A stretch of DNA of 64,000 nt from Dipteris shenzhenensis (taxonomy: Eukaryota; Polypodiophyta; Polypodiopsida; Gleicheniales), in assembly GCA_047967505.1 (NCBI GenBank), contig CM106541.1, one strand, 5' to 3'. Under the pieces are notes generated by a model that made no database searches, had not been told where the DNA came from, and saw only the letters and a program-made list of their open reading frames with translations. This document shows, one piece after another, positions 44,401 to 56,990 of this stretch; positions within the stretch are counted from its first letter, which is position 1; each line of letters begins with the position of its first letter. A program made the position numbers and the translations under genes.

Positions 44401-45787
44401 GATTTCACTAACATTTTATATATATTTCTTCATATCTTTAAGTGCCGACCTCTCATTACTATTGAATAGTAAAATGCCAGGATTTGATTATGCTAATGTA
44501 GATTGAGTGACACGGATAACAACTGTGTGCCGACATTGAAGCTTGTAGTCCCACAATTCATAGTGTACATGTTCTAACGTGCTATGTTTGTGGATGGATG
44601 CAAGTGAGTCAGCATACCTCTCCATCAGATTTGCATTGGAAATTCTAAGGCAAAAAGATGGTGTTCGTACACTACAATAGATTATCTTCAAGTACTAGTA
44701 AATATGACTGAACATTCTAGTGGAAACGAACCACCATTATTTTTGTACTTTTTGCAATGTTCTGAAATGAATGTGAGTATAAAAATTGACTTTCACTTTG
44801 TAACTTGATCAGAAGGAACGATATGATATGAATTATTCTCACTTAGGCAGTATTAAGAGAGTGGTTAGCAATGGATTACTCTCATTAAATGTTTGAAAAG
44901 GGCAAGAGCGGATTTTTGCAATTGATTTATTTTGACATTGGAAACTGGTCTAGTAGTGTACTAGGATAGTTGTTTAATAAGCAAAACAAACACACATACA
45001 CACACACTTATTATATGTTTTCATGAATACACATACACACTTATTTTTTCTTCTATACTATACGTTGAATGACACATGACCTATATATTTATTCAAAGGT
45101 TCAACAACTCCAAAGGGTAGCTAATTGATGATAACTTGATAATTACATGAAATTAACCCTTTCCAAAGGGAAAAAAATGCATTGTATTGACTCTAGAGTA
45201 TTGTTGAATTAGGGATAATTTTTGCCTTGTTATAAAAGGGAAATCATAAAGAAAATATGTTAAAAGAGGCTTTTAAAAGAAGAAAATGTACTATGATCAC
45301 GGGGGTATTGGGTAAAGAATGGGTCGCTTGATATGTAAAGTCTTGAAGGCCAATATTCATTGGACAATTAATTATCGATTGCTTAGTCTTTGTGTAAATA
45401 TCCCTAAGCCAGTGGGGATATTCCGTCCTTCCGATCACGCCGACCACGTGGCAACTATTTTCCCACCGATCATCACCATACATCCATCACCCCCACCGGT
45501 GCCATTTTCTTATTTTGTTGATCGTCGCTAAAAGGTTACACCATCACCCATCGCCAAAACTATACTACACCGCCCGTTGCTACACCTGTAGCCCACTGAC
45601 CGATGCTATAGTGTTACCCCACCAACATGTGCTGTACCTCTGGGGTAGCCAAGGAATTAACAAAAATTTCTAGAACCTCAATTTTGCTTAGGTGTCCCTA
45701 GCCAAAGGCACCCCACATGCACTTGAGGTCCGATGGATTTTGCCAAAGGGTCCAGTGTAAGAGGAAAGTGCTTCTAGCTATGCTCAG
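41439..45787. other. Long stretch with no recognisable gene
   Basis: 4.3 kb without a supported coding frame. Small features: GCATAGATCTAAAGTTCCAT unit duplicated with 31-bp period at 43651-43712; a ~90-bp diverged duplication at 43753-43915 (GAGGATTTCAAC ... GCCTTATGTTA ... AAAAGTTTAGAAC). 42250-43320 has a more balanced base composition and may be an old element too decayed to read. Confidence 0.45.
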
Positions 45788-47007
45788 CCCACCCATGCCT
45801 GTAAACTCATTAAGGACGCAGTTCCATATCAACTGATAGTAGCAAGCCAACTCTACCGCATGGGTAAGGATGGCATACTACAAAGGTTCATATGCAAACA
45901 TGAATACATCGAGGTGCTTGAAGAAGACCACTCAGGAATCGCAGGAGACCATTTTGCCAATGAGGTTATAGCACGTAAAGTGCTGCAAGCTGGTCTCTGG
46001 TGGCCAACCCTCTTCGGATATGCGGCCAAATTCATCAAACACTATGACCGCTACCAGCGCATCCAAATCCCCCACAGGAAAAACATGATGCCCCTGACCG
46101 GGATCCTGGCTAATCAACCCTTCGAGAAGTGGGCATCAATTTCATTGGTCCCATAAGCCCAGCTTCTGCTAAGGGAACCAGGGCACGATACATCATCCTA
46201 GCTACTGACTACTTCACCAAGTGGGTAGAAGGAAGGGCCACGGTAAAGGCTGATGCAAGATCCACCGCCAAGTTCTTATATGAACAAGTCATCACGCGGT
46301 TTGGATGCCTGTTGGAGTTAGTCAGTGACCAAGGAACCCACTTCCTCAATGAAACCATAGCAATCCTAACAAGCAAGTTTATGATCATTCATAGGAGGTC
46401 AATGCCATATTATCCTAAAGCAAATGGCTTGGCTGAAAGCTCCAACAAAACTTCCTATAAGATTATCACATGTACGGTAGAAGCCAATCATACCGACTGG
46501 GCACATAAGCTCCTAGCAGCATTATGGGCCCACAGGACCTCCTACAAGGTGGCAACACATTGTAGCCCCTTCAAGTTATCCTTTGGGGTAGAGGCAATAA
46601 TGCCAAGGTAGTATGTAGTGCCTAGCCTCCGTTTGGCTATAAAGGAAAGACTCACTAAAAACATGCTAGCCGAAAGGCTAGTTGACCTTGAAAAGTTAGA
46701 GGAGACAAGGTTGCAAGCAGCCTACGCTCTCCAAGTAGAAAAGGCCCAACGTAAAAAATGGTTTGATCACAACCTCAAGAAGAAGGACCTAGTAGAAGGA
46801 GACTTGGCACTCCTATACCGTGTCCACAACACCAAACGTAAGCTTAAGTACCAAGGTATGGGTCCTTACTGCATAGTTGAGATCACCCCCCAAGGGGCAT
46901 GCCAAAGCGACCTAAATGGAAGCAAATTGAAAAGATACTATAGACCACTCACTATCCCTACCCTTCAAGCCATGCATAGAGAAAAAGAGCTCAAGTTGAG
47001 GTGTTAG
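45788..47007 (+). pseudogene. Ty3/gypsy integrase and pol C-terminus
   Basis: Starts in the RNase H-integrase linker (DAVPYQLIVASQLYRMGKDG). The HHCC zinc region (KHEYIEVLEEDHSGIAGDHF ... YDRYQR) has both Cys replaced by Tyr where CxxCQ is usual. After a frameshift near 46130 the DDE core follows: ILATDYFTKWVEGRA (Asp), LVSDQGTHFLNE (Asp), KANGLAESSNKT (Glu). A TAG at 46609 interrupts, then a charged C-terminal part (KAQRKKWFDHNLKKKDL, KLKYQGMGPYCIVEI) runs to TAG 47005. No chromodomain is seen, so a non-chromovirus lineage (Tat/Athila-like) is more likely. It inserts element DNA when intact; this copy is dead. Confidence 0.9.
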
Positions 47008-47569
47008 ATATCCTCAATGCCCCACCCACAGGGGATTCACTAGTAGTAATAAGGAGACAACACCTATTTCATTAATTTTGGACTTTTTCTGTTGTTTTTG
47101 GACGAAGCCCAAAAATCCTTCCCAAATGACTTTGTGAAAATATCCTTCCCAAATCAAAATTTTACTTTATGAAAATATTCTTCCCAAATCAAAAGTTCAC
47201 TTTGTAGCACTATCATATTCACATAAAAATATTGTTTTTTCAATCTATACTTTTGCACCAACATGCAAGAATTTGAATTACGAACAAATGTGAGGAGAAG
47301 AAGTGCATAAATACAGATAACAACGTGCACGAGGAACAAAAACGGTCATACATATGCATGAAGAGAAAGCGAATCCAGGCAGATCCAAAAAAGCAACCAA
47401 AGAGGAAGAGAGTAATGAAGGAGGAGAACATGTTAAATGCATTGGGATATCTATGTTGCAAGCGAAGATGTATGCGCTTCATTGATCTTGCAGACATCAG
47501 GGAATGTAGAGGACATGGCCCACTCTGAAGCTTCCCAGAAACGAGAAAATGTTATAAAAAATGCTTCTG
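47002..47569 (+). other. Possible gypsy 3' LTR start, then spacer
   Basis: TGTTAGATATCCTCAATGCC begins at 47002, right at the end of the pol frame, and resembles the LTR start of the copia family at 23044 and 30079. No second copy is available to prove an LTR. The rest, up to the satellite, is AT-rich with no gene. Confidence 0.4.
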
Positions 47570-50500
47570 CTATGCACAAATCCCATCTGCTATTGTGCCC
47601 ATCGGATATGCTTTGCATTGTGGATCAAGCATAAAACACCGTTTTTGCCTTAGTGTCATGCACAACCATATAAAAACACGGTCCTAGGTGTGTTATTCAA
47701 ACAAGTACTTATCAGATGGGGGCTCCACTTTGCACGCAAGTCCGTTTCAACTAGGTTGAGGTGTGTGCAAAGTATTGTCACCATCAGATATGCTTTGCAT
47801 GGCCGATCACGCATTATATGTACACCATTTTTCCCCTAGTGATATGCACATCCACAAAAAAACACGCCCTTAGGTGTGTTATCTGACCAAGTACTTATCG
47901 GATGGGTGTGCCTCTTTGAGAAAATTTTAATACCACCTAGGTTGAGGCGTAGGAAAAGTGTTATGCCCATCGGATATCCTTTTCATGGTCGATCGAGCAT
48001 TAAATACTATTTTTGCTCGTGTCATGCACATCTGTAAAAAAACACGCTGCTAGGTATGTTATCCGATCAAACACTTATGGGATGGGTGTGCCACTTTGCA
48101 TGTAAGTCAATTCCACCTAGTTGAAGGTGTGTGCAAAGTATTGTGCCTATCGGATATGCTTTGCATTGTCGATCAAGCATAAAACACCGTTTTTGCATTA
48201 GTGTCATGCACAACCATGAAAAAACACGGTCTTAGGTGTGTTAATCAAACAAGTACTTATCGGATGGGAGCTCCAGTTTGCACGCAAGTCCGTTTCAACT
48301 AGGTTGAGATGCGTGCAAAGTATTCTCACCATCGGATATGCTCTGCATGGTCGATTACGCATTATACAATGTTTTTCCCCTAGTGATATGCACATCCGCA
48401 AAAAAACACGCCCTTAGGTATGTTATCTGACCAAGTACTTATCGGATGGGTGTGCCTCTTTGAGAACATTTCAATACCACCTAGGTTAAGGCGTGGGAAA
48501 AGTATTGTGCCCATCGGATATGCTTTGCATGGTCGATCGAGCATTAAATACCATTTTTGCCTTAGTGTCATGCACATCCATAAAAAAACACGCTCCTAGG
48601 TGGGTTATCCGATCAAGTACTTATGCGATGGGAATGCCAATTTGCATGTAAGTCAATTCCACCTAGTTGAAGGTGTGTGCAAAGTGTTGTGGCCATCGGA
48701 TATGCTTTGCATTGTGGATCAAGCATAAAACACCGTTTTGGCCTTAGTGTCATGCACAACCATATAAAAACACAGCCCTAGGTGTGTTATTCAAACAAGT
48801 ACTTATCGGATGGGGGCTCCACTTTGCACGCAAGTTCATTTCAACTATGTTGAGGTGCGTGCAAAGTATTGTCACCATAGAATATGCTTTGCATGGTCAA
48901 TCACGCATTATACACCATTTTTTCCCTAGTGATATGCACATCCGTAAAAAAACACGCCCTTAGGTGTGTTATCTGACCAAGTACTTATCGGATGGGTGTG
49001 CCTCTTTGAGAACATTTCAATACCACCTAGTTTTAGGCATAGGAAAAGTGTTGTGCCCATCGGATATCCTTTGCATGGTCAATCGAGCATTAAATACTAT
49101 TTTTGCTCTAGTGTCATGCACATCCATAAAAAAACACGCTGCTAGGTATGTTATCCAATCAAGCACTTATGGGATGGGAGTGCCACTTTGAATATAAGTC
49201 AATTCCACCTAGTTGAAGGTGTGTGCAAAGTATTGTGGCCATCGGATATGCTTTGCATTGTCGATCAAGCATAAAACACCATTTTTGCCTTAGTGTCATG
49301 CACAACAATGAAAAAACATGGTCCTAGGTGTGTAAATCAAACAAGTACTTATCTGATGGGGGCTCCACTTTGTATGCAAGTCCTCTTCAACTAGATTGAG
49401 GTGTGTGCAAAGTATTTTCACCATTAGATATGCTTTGCATGGCCGATCACGCATTATACACCGTTTTTTCCCTAGTCATATGCACATCCGCAAAAAAACA
49501 CGCCCTTAGGTGTGGTATTTGACCAAGTACTTATCGGATGGGTGTGCCTCTTTGAGAACATTTCAATACCACCTAGGTTGAGGCGTAGGAAAAGTGTTGT
49601 GCCCATCGGATATCCTTTGCATGGTCGATCGAGCATTAAATACTATTTTTGCTCTAGCATCATGCACATATGAAGAAAACACACTGCGAGGTATGTTATC
49701 TGATCAAGAACTTATGGGATGGGTGTGCCACTCTGCATGTAAGTGAATTCCATTTAGTTGAAGGTGTGTGCAAAGTATTGTGCCCATCGGATATGCTTTG
49801 CATTGTCGATCAAGCATAAAACACCATTTTTGCCTTAGTGTCATGCACAACCATAAAAAAACACGGTCCTAGGTGTCTTAATCAAACAAGTACTTATCGG
49901 ATGGGGGCTTCACTTTGCACACAAGTCCGTTTGAATTAGGTTGAGATGCGTGCAAAGTATTTCACCATCGGATATGCTCTGCATGGTCGATTATGCATTA
50001 TACAACATTTTTTCGGTAGTGATATGCACATCCGCAAAAAAACACGCCCTTAGTATGTTATCTCACCAAGTACTTATCGGATGGGTGTGTCTCTTTGAGA
50101 ACATTTCAATACCACCTCGGTTAAGGCATAGGAAAAGTATTGTTCCCATTGGATATGCTTTGCATGGTCGATCGAGCATTAAATACCATTTTTCCCTTAG
50201 TGTCATGCACATCCGTAAAAAAACACGCTGCTAGGTATGTTATCCGATCAAGTACTTGTGCGATGGGAATGCCACATTGCATGTAATTCAATTCCACCTA
50301 GTTGAAGGTGTGTGCAAAGTATTGTGCCCATCGAATATGGTTTGCATCGTGGATCAAGAATAAAACACCGTTTTTGCCTTAGTGTCATGCACGACCATTT
50401 AAAAAACACGGTCCTAGGTGTGTTATTCAAACAAGTACTTATCGGATGGGGGCTCCACTTTGCATGCAAGTCCAAAGTATTGTCACCATCGGATATGCTT

Positions 50501-53500
50501 TGCATGGCCGATCACGCATTATATGCCATTTTTCCCCAAGTGATATGCACATCCGCAAAAAAACACGCCCTTAGGTGTGTTATCCGACCAAGTACTTATC
50601 AGATGGGTGTGCCTCTTTGAGGACATTTCAATACCACCTAGGCTGAGGTGTAGGAAGAGTGTTGTGCCCATCGGATATCCTTTGCATGGTCGATCGAGCA
50701 TTAAATACTATTTTTGCTCTAGTGTCATGCACATCCGTAAAAAAACACGCTGCTAGGCATGTTATCTGATCAAGCACTTATGGGATGGCCGTGCCACTTT
50801 GCATGTAAGTCAATTCCACCTAGTTGAAGGTGTGTGCAAAGTATTGTGCCCATCGGATATGCTTTGCATTGTCGATCAAGCATAAAACACCGTTTTTGCC
50901 TTAGTGTCATGCACAACCATGAAAAAACACGGTCCTAGGTGTGTTAATCAAACAAGTACTTATCAAATGGGGGCTCCAGTTTGCACCCAAGACCATTTCA
51001 ACTAGGTTGAGATGTGTGCAAAGTATTGTCACCATCAGATATGCTCTGCATGGTCGATTACGCATTACACAACGTTTTTCCCGTAGTGATATGCACATCC
51101 GCAAAAAAACACGCCCTTAGGTATGTTATCTGACCAAGTACTTATCGGATGGGTGTGCCTCTTTAAGAACATTTCAATACCACCTAGGTTAAGGGGTAGG
51201 AAAAGTATTGTGCCCATCGGATATGCTTTGCATGGTCGATCGAGCATTAAATACCATTTTTGCCTTAGTGTCATGCACATCCGTAAAAAAACACGCTGCT
51301 AGGTGTGTGCAAAATATTGTCACCATCGGATAAGCTTTGCATGGTCGATCATGCATTATACACTGTTTTTTCCCTAGTGATATGCACATTCGTAAAAGAA
51401 CACGCCCTTAGGTGTGTTATCTGACCAGGTACTTATCGGATGGGTGTGCCTCTTTGAGAACATTTCAATACCACCTAAGCTGAGGCATAGGAAAAGTGTT
51501 GTGCCCATCCGATATCCTTTGCATGGTCGATCGAGCATTAAATACTATTTTTGCTCTAGTGTCATGCACATCCGTAAAAAAACATGCTGGTAGGTATGTT
51601 ATCCAATCAACCACTTATGGGATGGGAGTGCCACTTTGCATATAAGTCACTTAAACCTAGTTGAAGGTGTGTGCAAAGTATTGTGTCCATCGGATATGCT
51701 TTGAATTGTCGATCAAGCATAAAACTCTGTTTTTGCCTTAGTGTCATGCACAACCATGAAAAAACACGGTCCTAGGTGTGTTAATCAAAGAAGTACTTAT
51801 CGGATGGGGGCTCCACTTTGCACGCAAGTCCGTTTCAACTAGGTTGATATGCATGCAAAGTATTTTCACCATCAGATATGCTCTGCATGGTCGATTACAC
51901 ATTATACAACGTTTTTCCGGTAGTGATATGCACATCGGCAAAAAAACACGACCTTAGGTAAGTTATCTGACCAAGTACTTATCCGATGGGTGTACCGCTT
52001 TGAGAACATTTCAATACCACCTAGGTTAAGGTGTAGGAAAAGTATTGTGCCCATTGGATATGCTTTTCATGGTCGATCGAGCATTAAATACCATTTTTGC
52101 CTTAGTGTCATGCACATCCATAAAAAAACACGCTGCTAGGTGTGTTATCCGATCAAGTACTTATGCGATGGGAATGTCACTTTGCATGTAATTCAATTCC
52201 ACCTAGTTAAAGTTGTGTGCAAAGTATTGTGCCCATCGGATATGCTTTGCATTGTGGATCAAGCATAATACACCGTTTTTGCCTTAGTGTAATGCACAAT
52301 CATAAAAAAACATGGTCCTAGGTGTGTTATTCAAACAAGTACTTATCAGATGGGGGATCCATTTTGCACGCAAGTATATTTCAACTAGGTTGAGGTGCGT
52401 GCAAAGTATTGTGGCCATCGGATATGCTTTGCATGGCCGATCATGCATTATACATCGTTTTTCCCCTAGTGATATGCACATCCGTAAAAAAACACACCCT
52501 TAGGTGTGTTATCTGACCAAGTACTTATCGGATGGGTGTGCCTCTTTGAGAACATTTTAATACCACCTAGGTTGAGGCATACGAAAAGTGATGAGCCCAT
52601 CGGATATCCTTTGCATGATCGATCGAGCAATAAATACTATTTTTGCTCTAGTGTCATGCACATCCGTTAAAAAATACGCTACTAGGTATGTTATCCGATC
52701 AAGCACTTATGGGATGGGAGTGCCACTTTGTAGGTAAGTCAATTTCACCTAGTTGAAGGTGTGTGCAAAGTATTGTGCCCATCGGATATGCTTTGCATTG
52801 TCGATCAAGCATAAAACACCGTTTTTGCCTTAGTTTTCTGCACAACCATGAAAAAACACGGTCCTAGGTGTGTTAATCAAACAAGTACTTATCAGATGGG
52901 GGCTTCAGTTTGCACGCAAGTCCGTTTCAACTAGATTGAGATGCATGCAAAGTATTGTCACCATCAGATATGCTCTGCATGGTCGATTACGCATTATACA
53001 ACATTTTTCCCGTAGTGATATGCACATACGCAAAAAAACATGCCCTCAGGTATGTTATCTGACCAAGTACTTATCAGATGGGTGTGCCTCTTTGAGAACA
53101 TTTCAATACCACCTAGGTTAAGGCGTAGGAAAAGTATTGTGCCCATCGGATATGCTTTGCATGGTCAATTGAGCATTAAATACCATTTTTGCCTTAGTGT
53201 CATGCACATCCGTAAAAAAACACGCTGCTAGGTGTGTTATCCGATCAAGTACTTATGCGATGGGAATGACACTTTGCATGTAAGTCAATTCCACCTAGTT
53301 GAAGGTGTGTGCAAAGTATTGTGCTCATCGGATATGCTTTGCATTGTCGATCAAGCATAAAAGACCATTTTTGCCTTAGTGTCATGCACAACAATATAAA
53401 AACACTGCTGTAGGTGTGGTATTCAAACAAGTACTTATCGGATGGGGGCTCCACTTTGCACGCAAGTCCGTTTCAACTACGTTGAGGTGCATGCAAAGTA

Positions 53501-54980
53501 TTGTCACCATCGGATATGCTTTGCATGGTCGATCACGCATTATACACCATTTTTTCCCTAGTGATATGCACATCTACAAAAAAACACGCCCTTAGGTGTG
53601 TTATCTGACCAAGTACTTATCGGATGGGTGTGCCTCTTTCAGAACATTTCAATACCACCTAGGTTGAGGTGTAGGAAAAGTGTTGTGCCCATCGGATATC
53701 CTTTGCATGGTCGATCGAGCATTAAATACTATTTTTGCTCTAGTGTCATGCACATCCATAAAAAAGCACAATGCTAGGTATGTCATCCGATCAAGCGCTT
53801 ATGGGATGGGAGTGCCACTTTGCATGTAAGTCAATTTTACCTAGTTGAAGGTGTGTGCAAAGTATTGTGCCCATCAGATATGCTTTGCATTGTCGATCAA
53901 GCATAAAACACCGTTTTTGCCTTAGTGTCATGCACAACCATGAAAAAACACGGTCCTAGGTGTGTTAATCAAACAAGTACTTATTGGATGGTGGCTCCAC
54001 TTTGCACGCAAGTCCATTTCAACTACGTTGAGGTGTGTGCAACGTATTGCACCATCGAATATGCTTTGCATGGTCGATCACGCATTATACACCGTTTTTT
54101 CCCTAGTGATATGCACATTCGCAAAAAAACACGCCCTTAGGTGTGTTATCTGACCAAGTACTTATCGGATGGGTGTGCCTCTTCGAGAACATTTCAATAT
54201 CACCTAGGTTGCGGTGTAGGAAAAGTGTTCTGCCCATCGGATATCCTTTGCATGGTCGATCGAGCATTAAATACTATTTTTGCTCTCATGTCATGCACAT
54301 CCGTAAAAAAACACGCTGCTAGGTATGTTATCCGATTAAGCATTTATGGGATGGGCATGCCACTTTGCATGTAAGTCAATTCCACCTAGTTGAAGGCGTG
54401 TGCAAAGTATTGTGCCCATCGGATATGCTTTGCATTGTCGATCAAGCATAAAACACCGTTTTTGCCTTAGTGTCAAGCACATTTGTAAAAAAACACGGTT
54501 CTAGGTGTGTTATTGGATCAAGTAGGATCAAGTACTTATCTAACCAACATGCCACTTTTCATGCAACTCAATAACACCTAGGTTGAGGTGGGTGCAAAGT
54601 ATTGTGCCCACCGGATGTACTTTGCATGGTATATCACGTATTAAACTTTGTTTGTGCCTCAATGTCATGCACAACCATAAAAAATCACGGTTTTAGGTGT
54701 GTTATCTGACCAACTACTTATCAGATGGGTGTACCATTTTGCATGCAATGCAATAACACAACTCTTGAGACTCATGCAAAGTATTGTGCCCATCGGATAT
54801 GCTTTGCATTGATGAACAAGCATTAAACACTGTTTTGGCCTTAGTGTCATGCACAACCGTCAAAAAACGCGGTCCTAGATGTGTTATTCGACTAAGTACT
54901 TATGGGATGGGCACGCCACTTTGCATGTAAGTCAATAATACCTAGGTTGAGATGTGTGCAAAGTATTGTGTTTTTATTAA
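47570..54980. repeat. 182-bp satellite with higher-order repeat structure
   Basis: About 40 monomers of about 182 bp, anchored on CATCGGATATGCTTTGCAT. Three monomer types follow in fixed order: alpha (GATCAAGCATAAAACACC, GGGGGCTCC), beta (GATCACGCATTATACACC, GATATGCACATCC, CGCCCTTAGG) and gamma (GATCGAGCATTAAATACYAT, CGCTGCTAGG, GTAAGTCAATTCCACC). Alpha anchors lie at 47600, 48148, 48694, 49240, 49785, 50329, 50851, 51688, 52234, 52780, 53326, 53872 and 54418, so the trimer is 546 bp. Two irregularities occur (about 50474 and 51298). Monomers after 54480 are divergent. Monomer length and order are typical of plant centromeric or pericentromeric satellites; location is inference. All frames here are artefacts. 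Confidence 0.95.
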
Positions 54981-55009
54981 TTCTTTATGTAGATTTTTTT
55001 AAAAAGATT

Positions 55010-56990
55010 TGAAGAGAGAGAAAGAAAGAAAGAGAGAGAGGAACTAGAGAGAGAGAAAGTTTAGAGAGAAGGAGAGAAGCCTTGGAGGCCGCGACCTCCA
55101 GGAGGAAGAGGGAAGTGGAGGGGGATGAGAGGGAGGAGCCAAGGAGGGAGGGAGGAGCGACGGAAGAGGGGAGGGAGGAAGAGGGAGAGAGGGAGGGAGG
55201 AGCAGAGGTAGGGGGAGAGAGGGAGGGCGGTAGGAGGAGGGAGGAAGAGGGAAGGAGGAAGGGGGGACTGGAGGGAGGGGGGGCGGCGTTGAGAGGGGGG
55301 GCGGCGTCGAGAGGAGAGGGAGGACGGTTGGGAGGGGCAGCGGCGAGAGGGGGCAAGGCGGGGAGGGATGGGAGGAGGGGGAGGGAGGTGGGGGCGGCGT
55401 CGAGAGGAGGGGGGGCAGGGTCGAGAGGCGGGGGTGGCGAGGGGGGGCGGCATCCAGAGGAGGGGGGGCGGGGTCGAGAGGGGGGGCGAGGGGAGTCCTA
55501 GCAGCCACGACCACCAGGACGGGAGGGAGGGGAGGGAGGCGAGAGGGGAGGGAGGGGATGGAGGGGGGGTCCCGGCAGCTGCGGCCACCAGGACGGGAGG
55601 GAGGGGAGGGAGGCGGGAGGGAGGGAGATTGAGAGGGGAGGGAGGGGTGGGGGGGAGTCCTGGCGGCCGTGACCGCCAGGATGGGAGGGAGGCGGGAGGG
55701 AGGGGGAGAGAGAGGGGAGAGAGGGGAGGGAGGGGTGGGGGGGTCCTGGCGATCGTGGCCACCAGGACGGGCGGGAGGGGAGGGAGGCAGTAGGGAGGGA
55801 GAGAGAGAGAGGGGAGGGAGGGCATGGAGGGGGGGGGTCCTGGCGACCGTGGCCGCTAGGACAGGAGGGAGGGGAGGGAGGCGGAAGGGAGGGAGATTGA
55901 GAGGGGAGGGAGGGGTGAGGGGGAGTCCTGGCGGCCGCGGCCGCCAGGATGGGAGGGAGGCGGGAGGGAGGGAGAGAGAGAGGGGAGGGGAGGGAGGGGG
56001 GGTCTTGGTAGCCGCGGCCGCCAGGACGGGAGGGAGGCGGGAGGGAGGGACAGAGAGAGGGGAGGGAGGGGAGGGAGGGGTCCTAGCAGCCACGGCTGCC
56101 AGGACGGGAGGGAGGGGTGGGAGGGGGGAGGGAGGGAGAGAGAGAGGGGAGGGAGGGAGGGGAGGGAGGGGGGGGTCCTAGCAGCCACAGCCACCAAGAC
56201 AGGAGGGAGGGACGGCAACGGGAGGTGGCATCGAGAGGAGGGGCGGCCGGGTCGGGAGGGAGGGAGAGGGGGGGTCTTGGCGACCGCGGCCGCTAGGACG
56301 AGAGGGAGGGGAGGGAGGCAGGACGGAGAGAGAGAGAGAGGGGAGGGGAGGGAGGGGGGTCCTGGCAGCCACAGCCGCCAGGACGGGAGGGAGGGGAAGG
56401 AGGCAGGAGGGAGGGAGAGAGAGAGGGGAGGGAGGGGGGAGGGGGTCCTGGCGGCCGCGGCCGCTAGGACGAGAGGGAGGGGAGGGAGGCAGGAGGGAGG
56501 GAGAGAGAGAGGGGAGGGAGGGGTGGGGGGGAGTCCTGGCGGCCGCGGCCGCCAGGGTGAGAGGGAGGGGAGAGGAGGGAGGGGAGGGAGAGAGAGAAAG
56601 GGGGAGGCATTCTTGGCAGCCGCGGCCACCAGGTGAGAGGGAGGGGAGGGAGAGAGAGAGAGAGGGGGGAGAGAGAGAGGAGGGAGGAGAGGGAGAGAGA
56701 AAGCGAGAGGAGGGAGGGGAGAGGAGGGAGGGGAGGGGGGGTCCTGGCAGCCGCTGTTGCCAGGGTGAGAGGGAGGGGAGAGGAGGGAGCAGAAGGAGAG
56801 AGAGGGGAGAGGAGGGAGGGGAGGGAGAGAGAGAGAGAGGGGGGGGGAGGGAGAAAGAGAGTGAGGGGAGGGAGAGAGAAAGCGAGAGAGAGAGTGAGGG
56901 GGGGGAAGTTATGGGAGCGAGAGAGAGTGAGGGAGAGAGAAAGCGAGAGAGAGAGTGAGAGGTTAGGAAGGTATGGGACTAGAGAGAGAG
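55010..56990. repeat. Homopurine minisatellite with GC palindromes
   Basis: GGGAGGGAGG and GAGAGAGAGG tracts alternate every about 75-130 bp with a 24-26-bp palindrome around GGCGGCCGCGGCCGCC, flanked by TCCT and AGGA. Cores are near 55087, 55494, 55568, 55657, 55742, 55837, 55924, 56002, 56079, 56175, 56273, 56360, 56444, 56533, 56610 and 56741. Some cores are perfect (55924, 56444, 56533), others have lost symmetry by C-to-T-type changes. Long Arg/Gly/Glu frames on plus and Pro/Ser/Leu frames on minus follow from the repeat. Confidence 0.92.

Noticed and set aside
47570-54980. Many 60-100-codon frames such as those starting MCISLGEKR or MCYLTKYLSDG
   Set aside because: They recur with the 182/546-bp satellite period on both strands and are by-products of the repeat.
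47570-54980. Regularly spaced repeats resembling a CRISPR array
   Set aside because: The whole 182-bp unit is repeated, with no unique spacers and no cas genes, in a clearly eukaryotic setting. It is a satellite.
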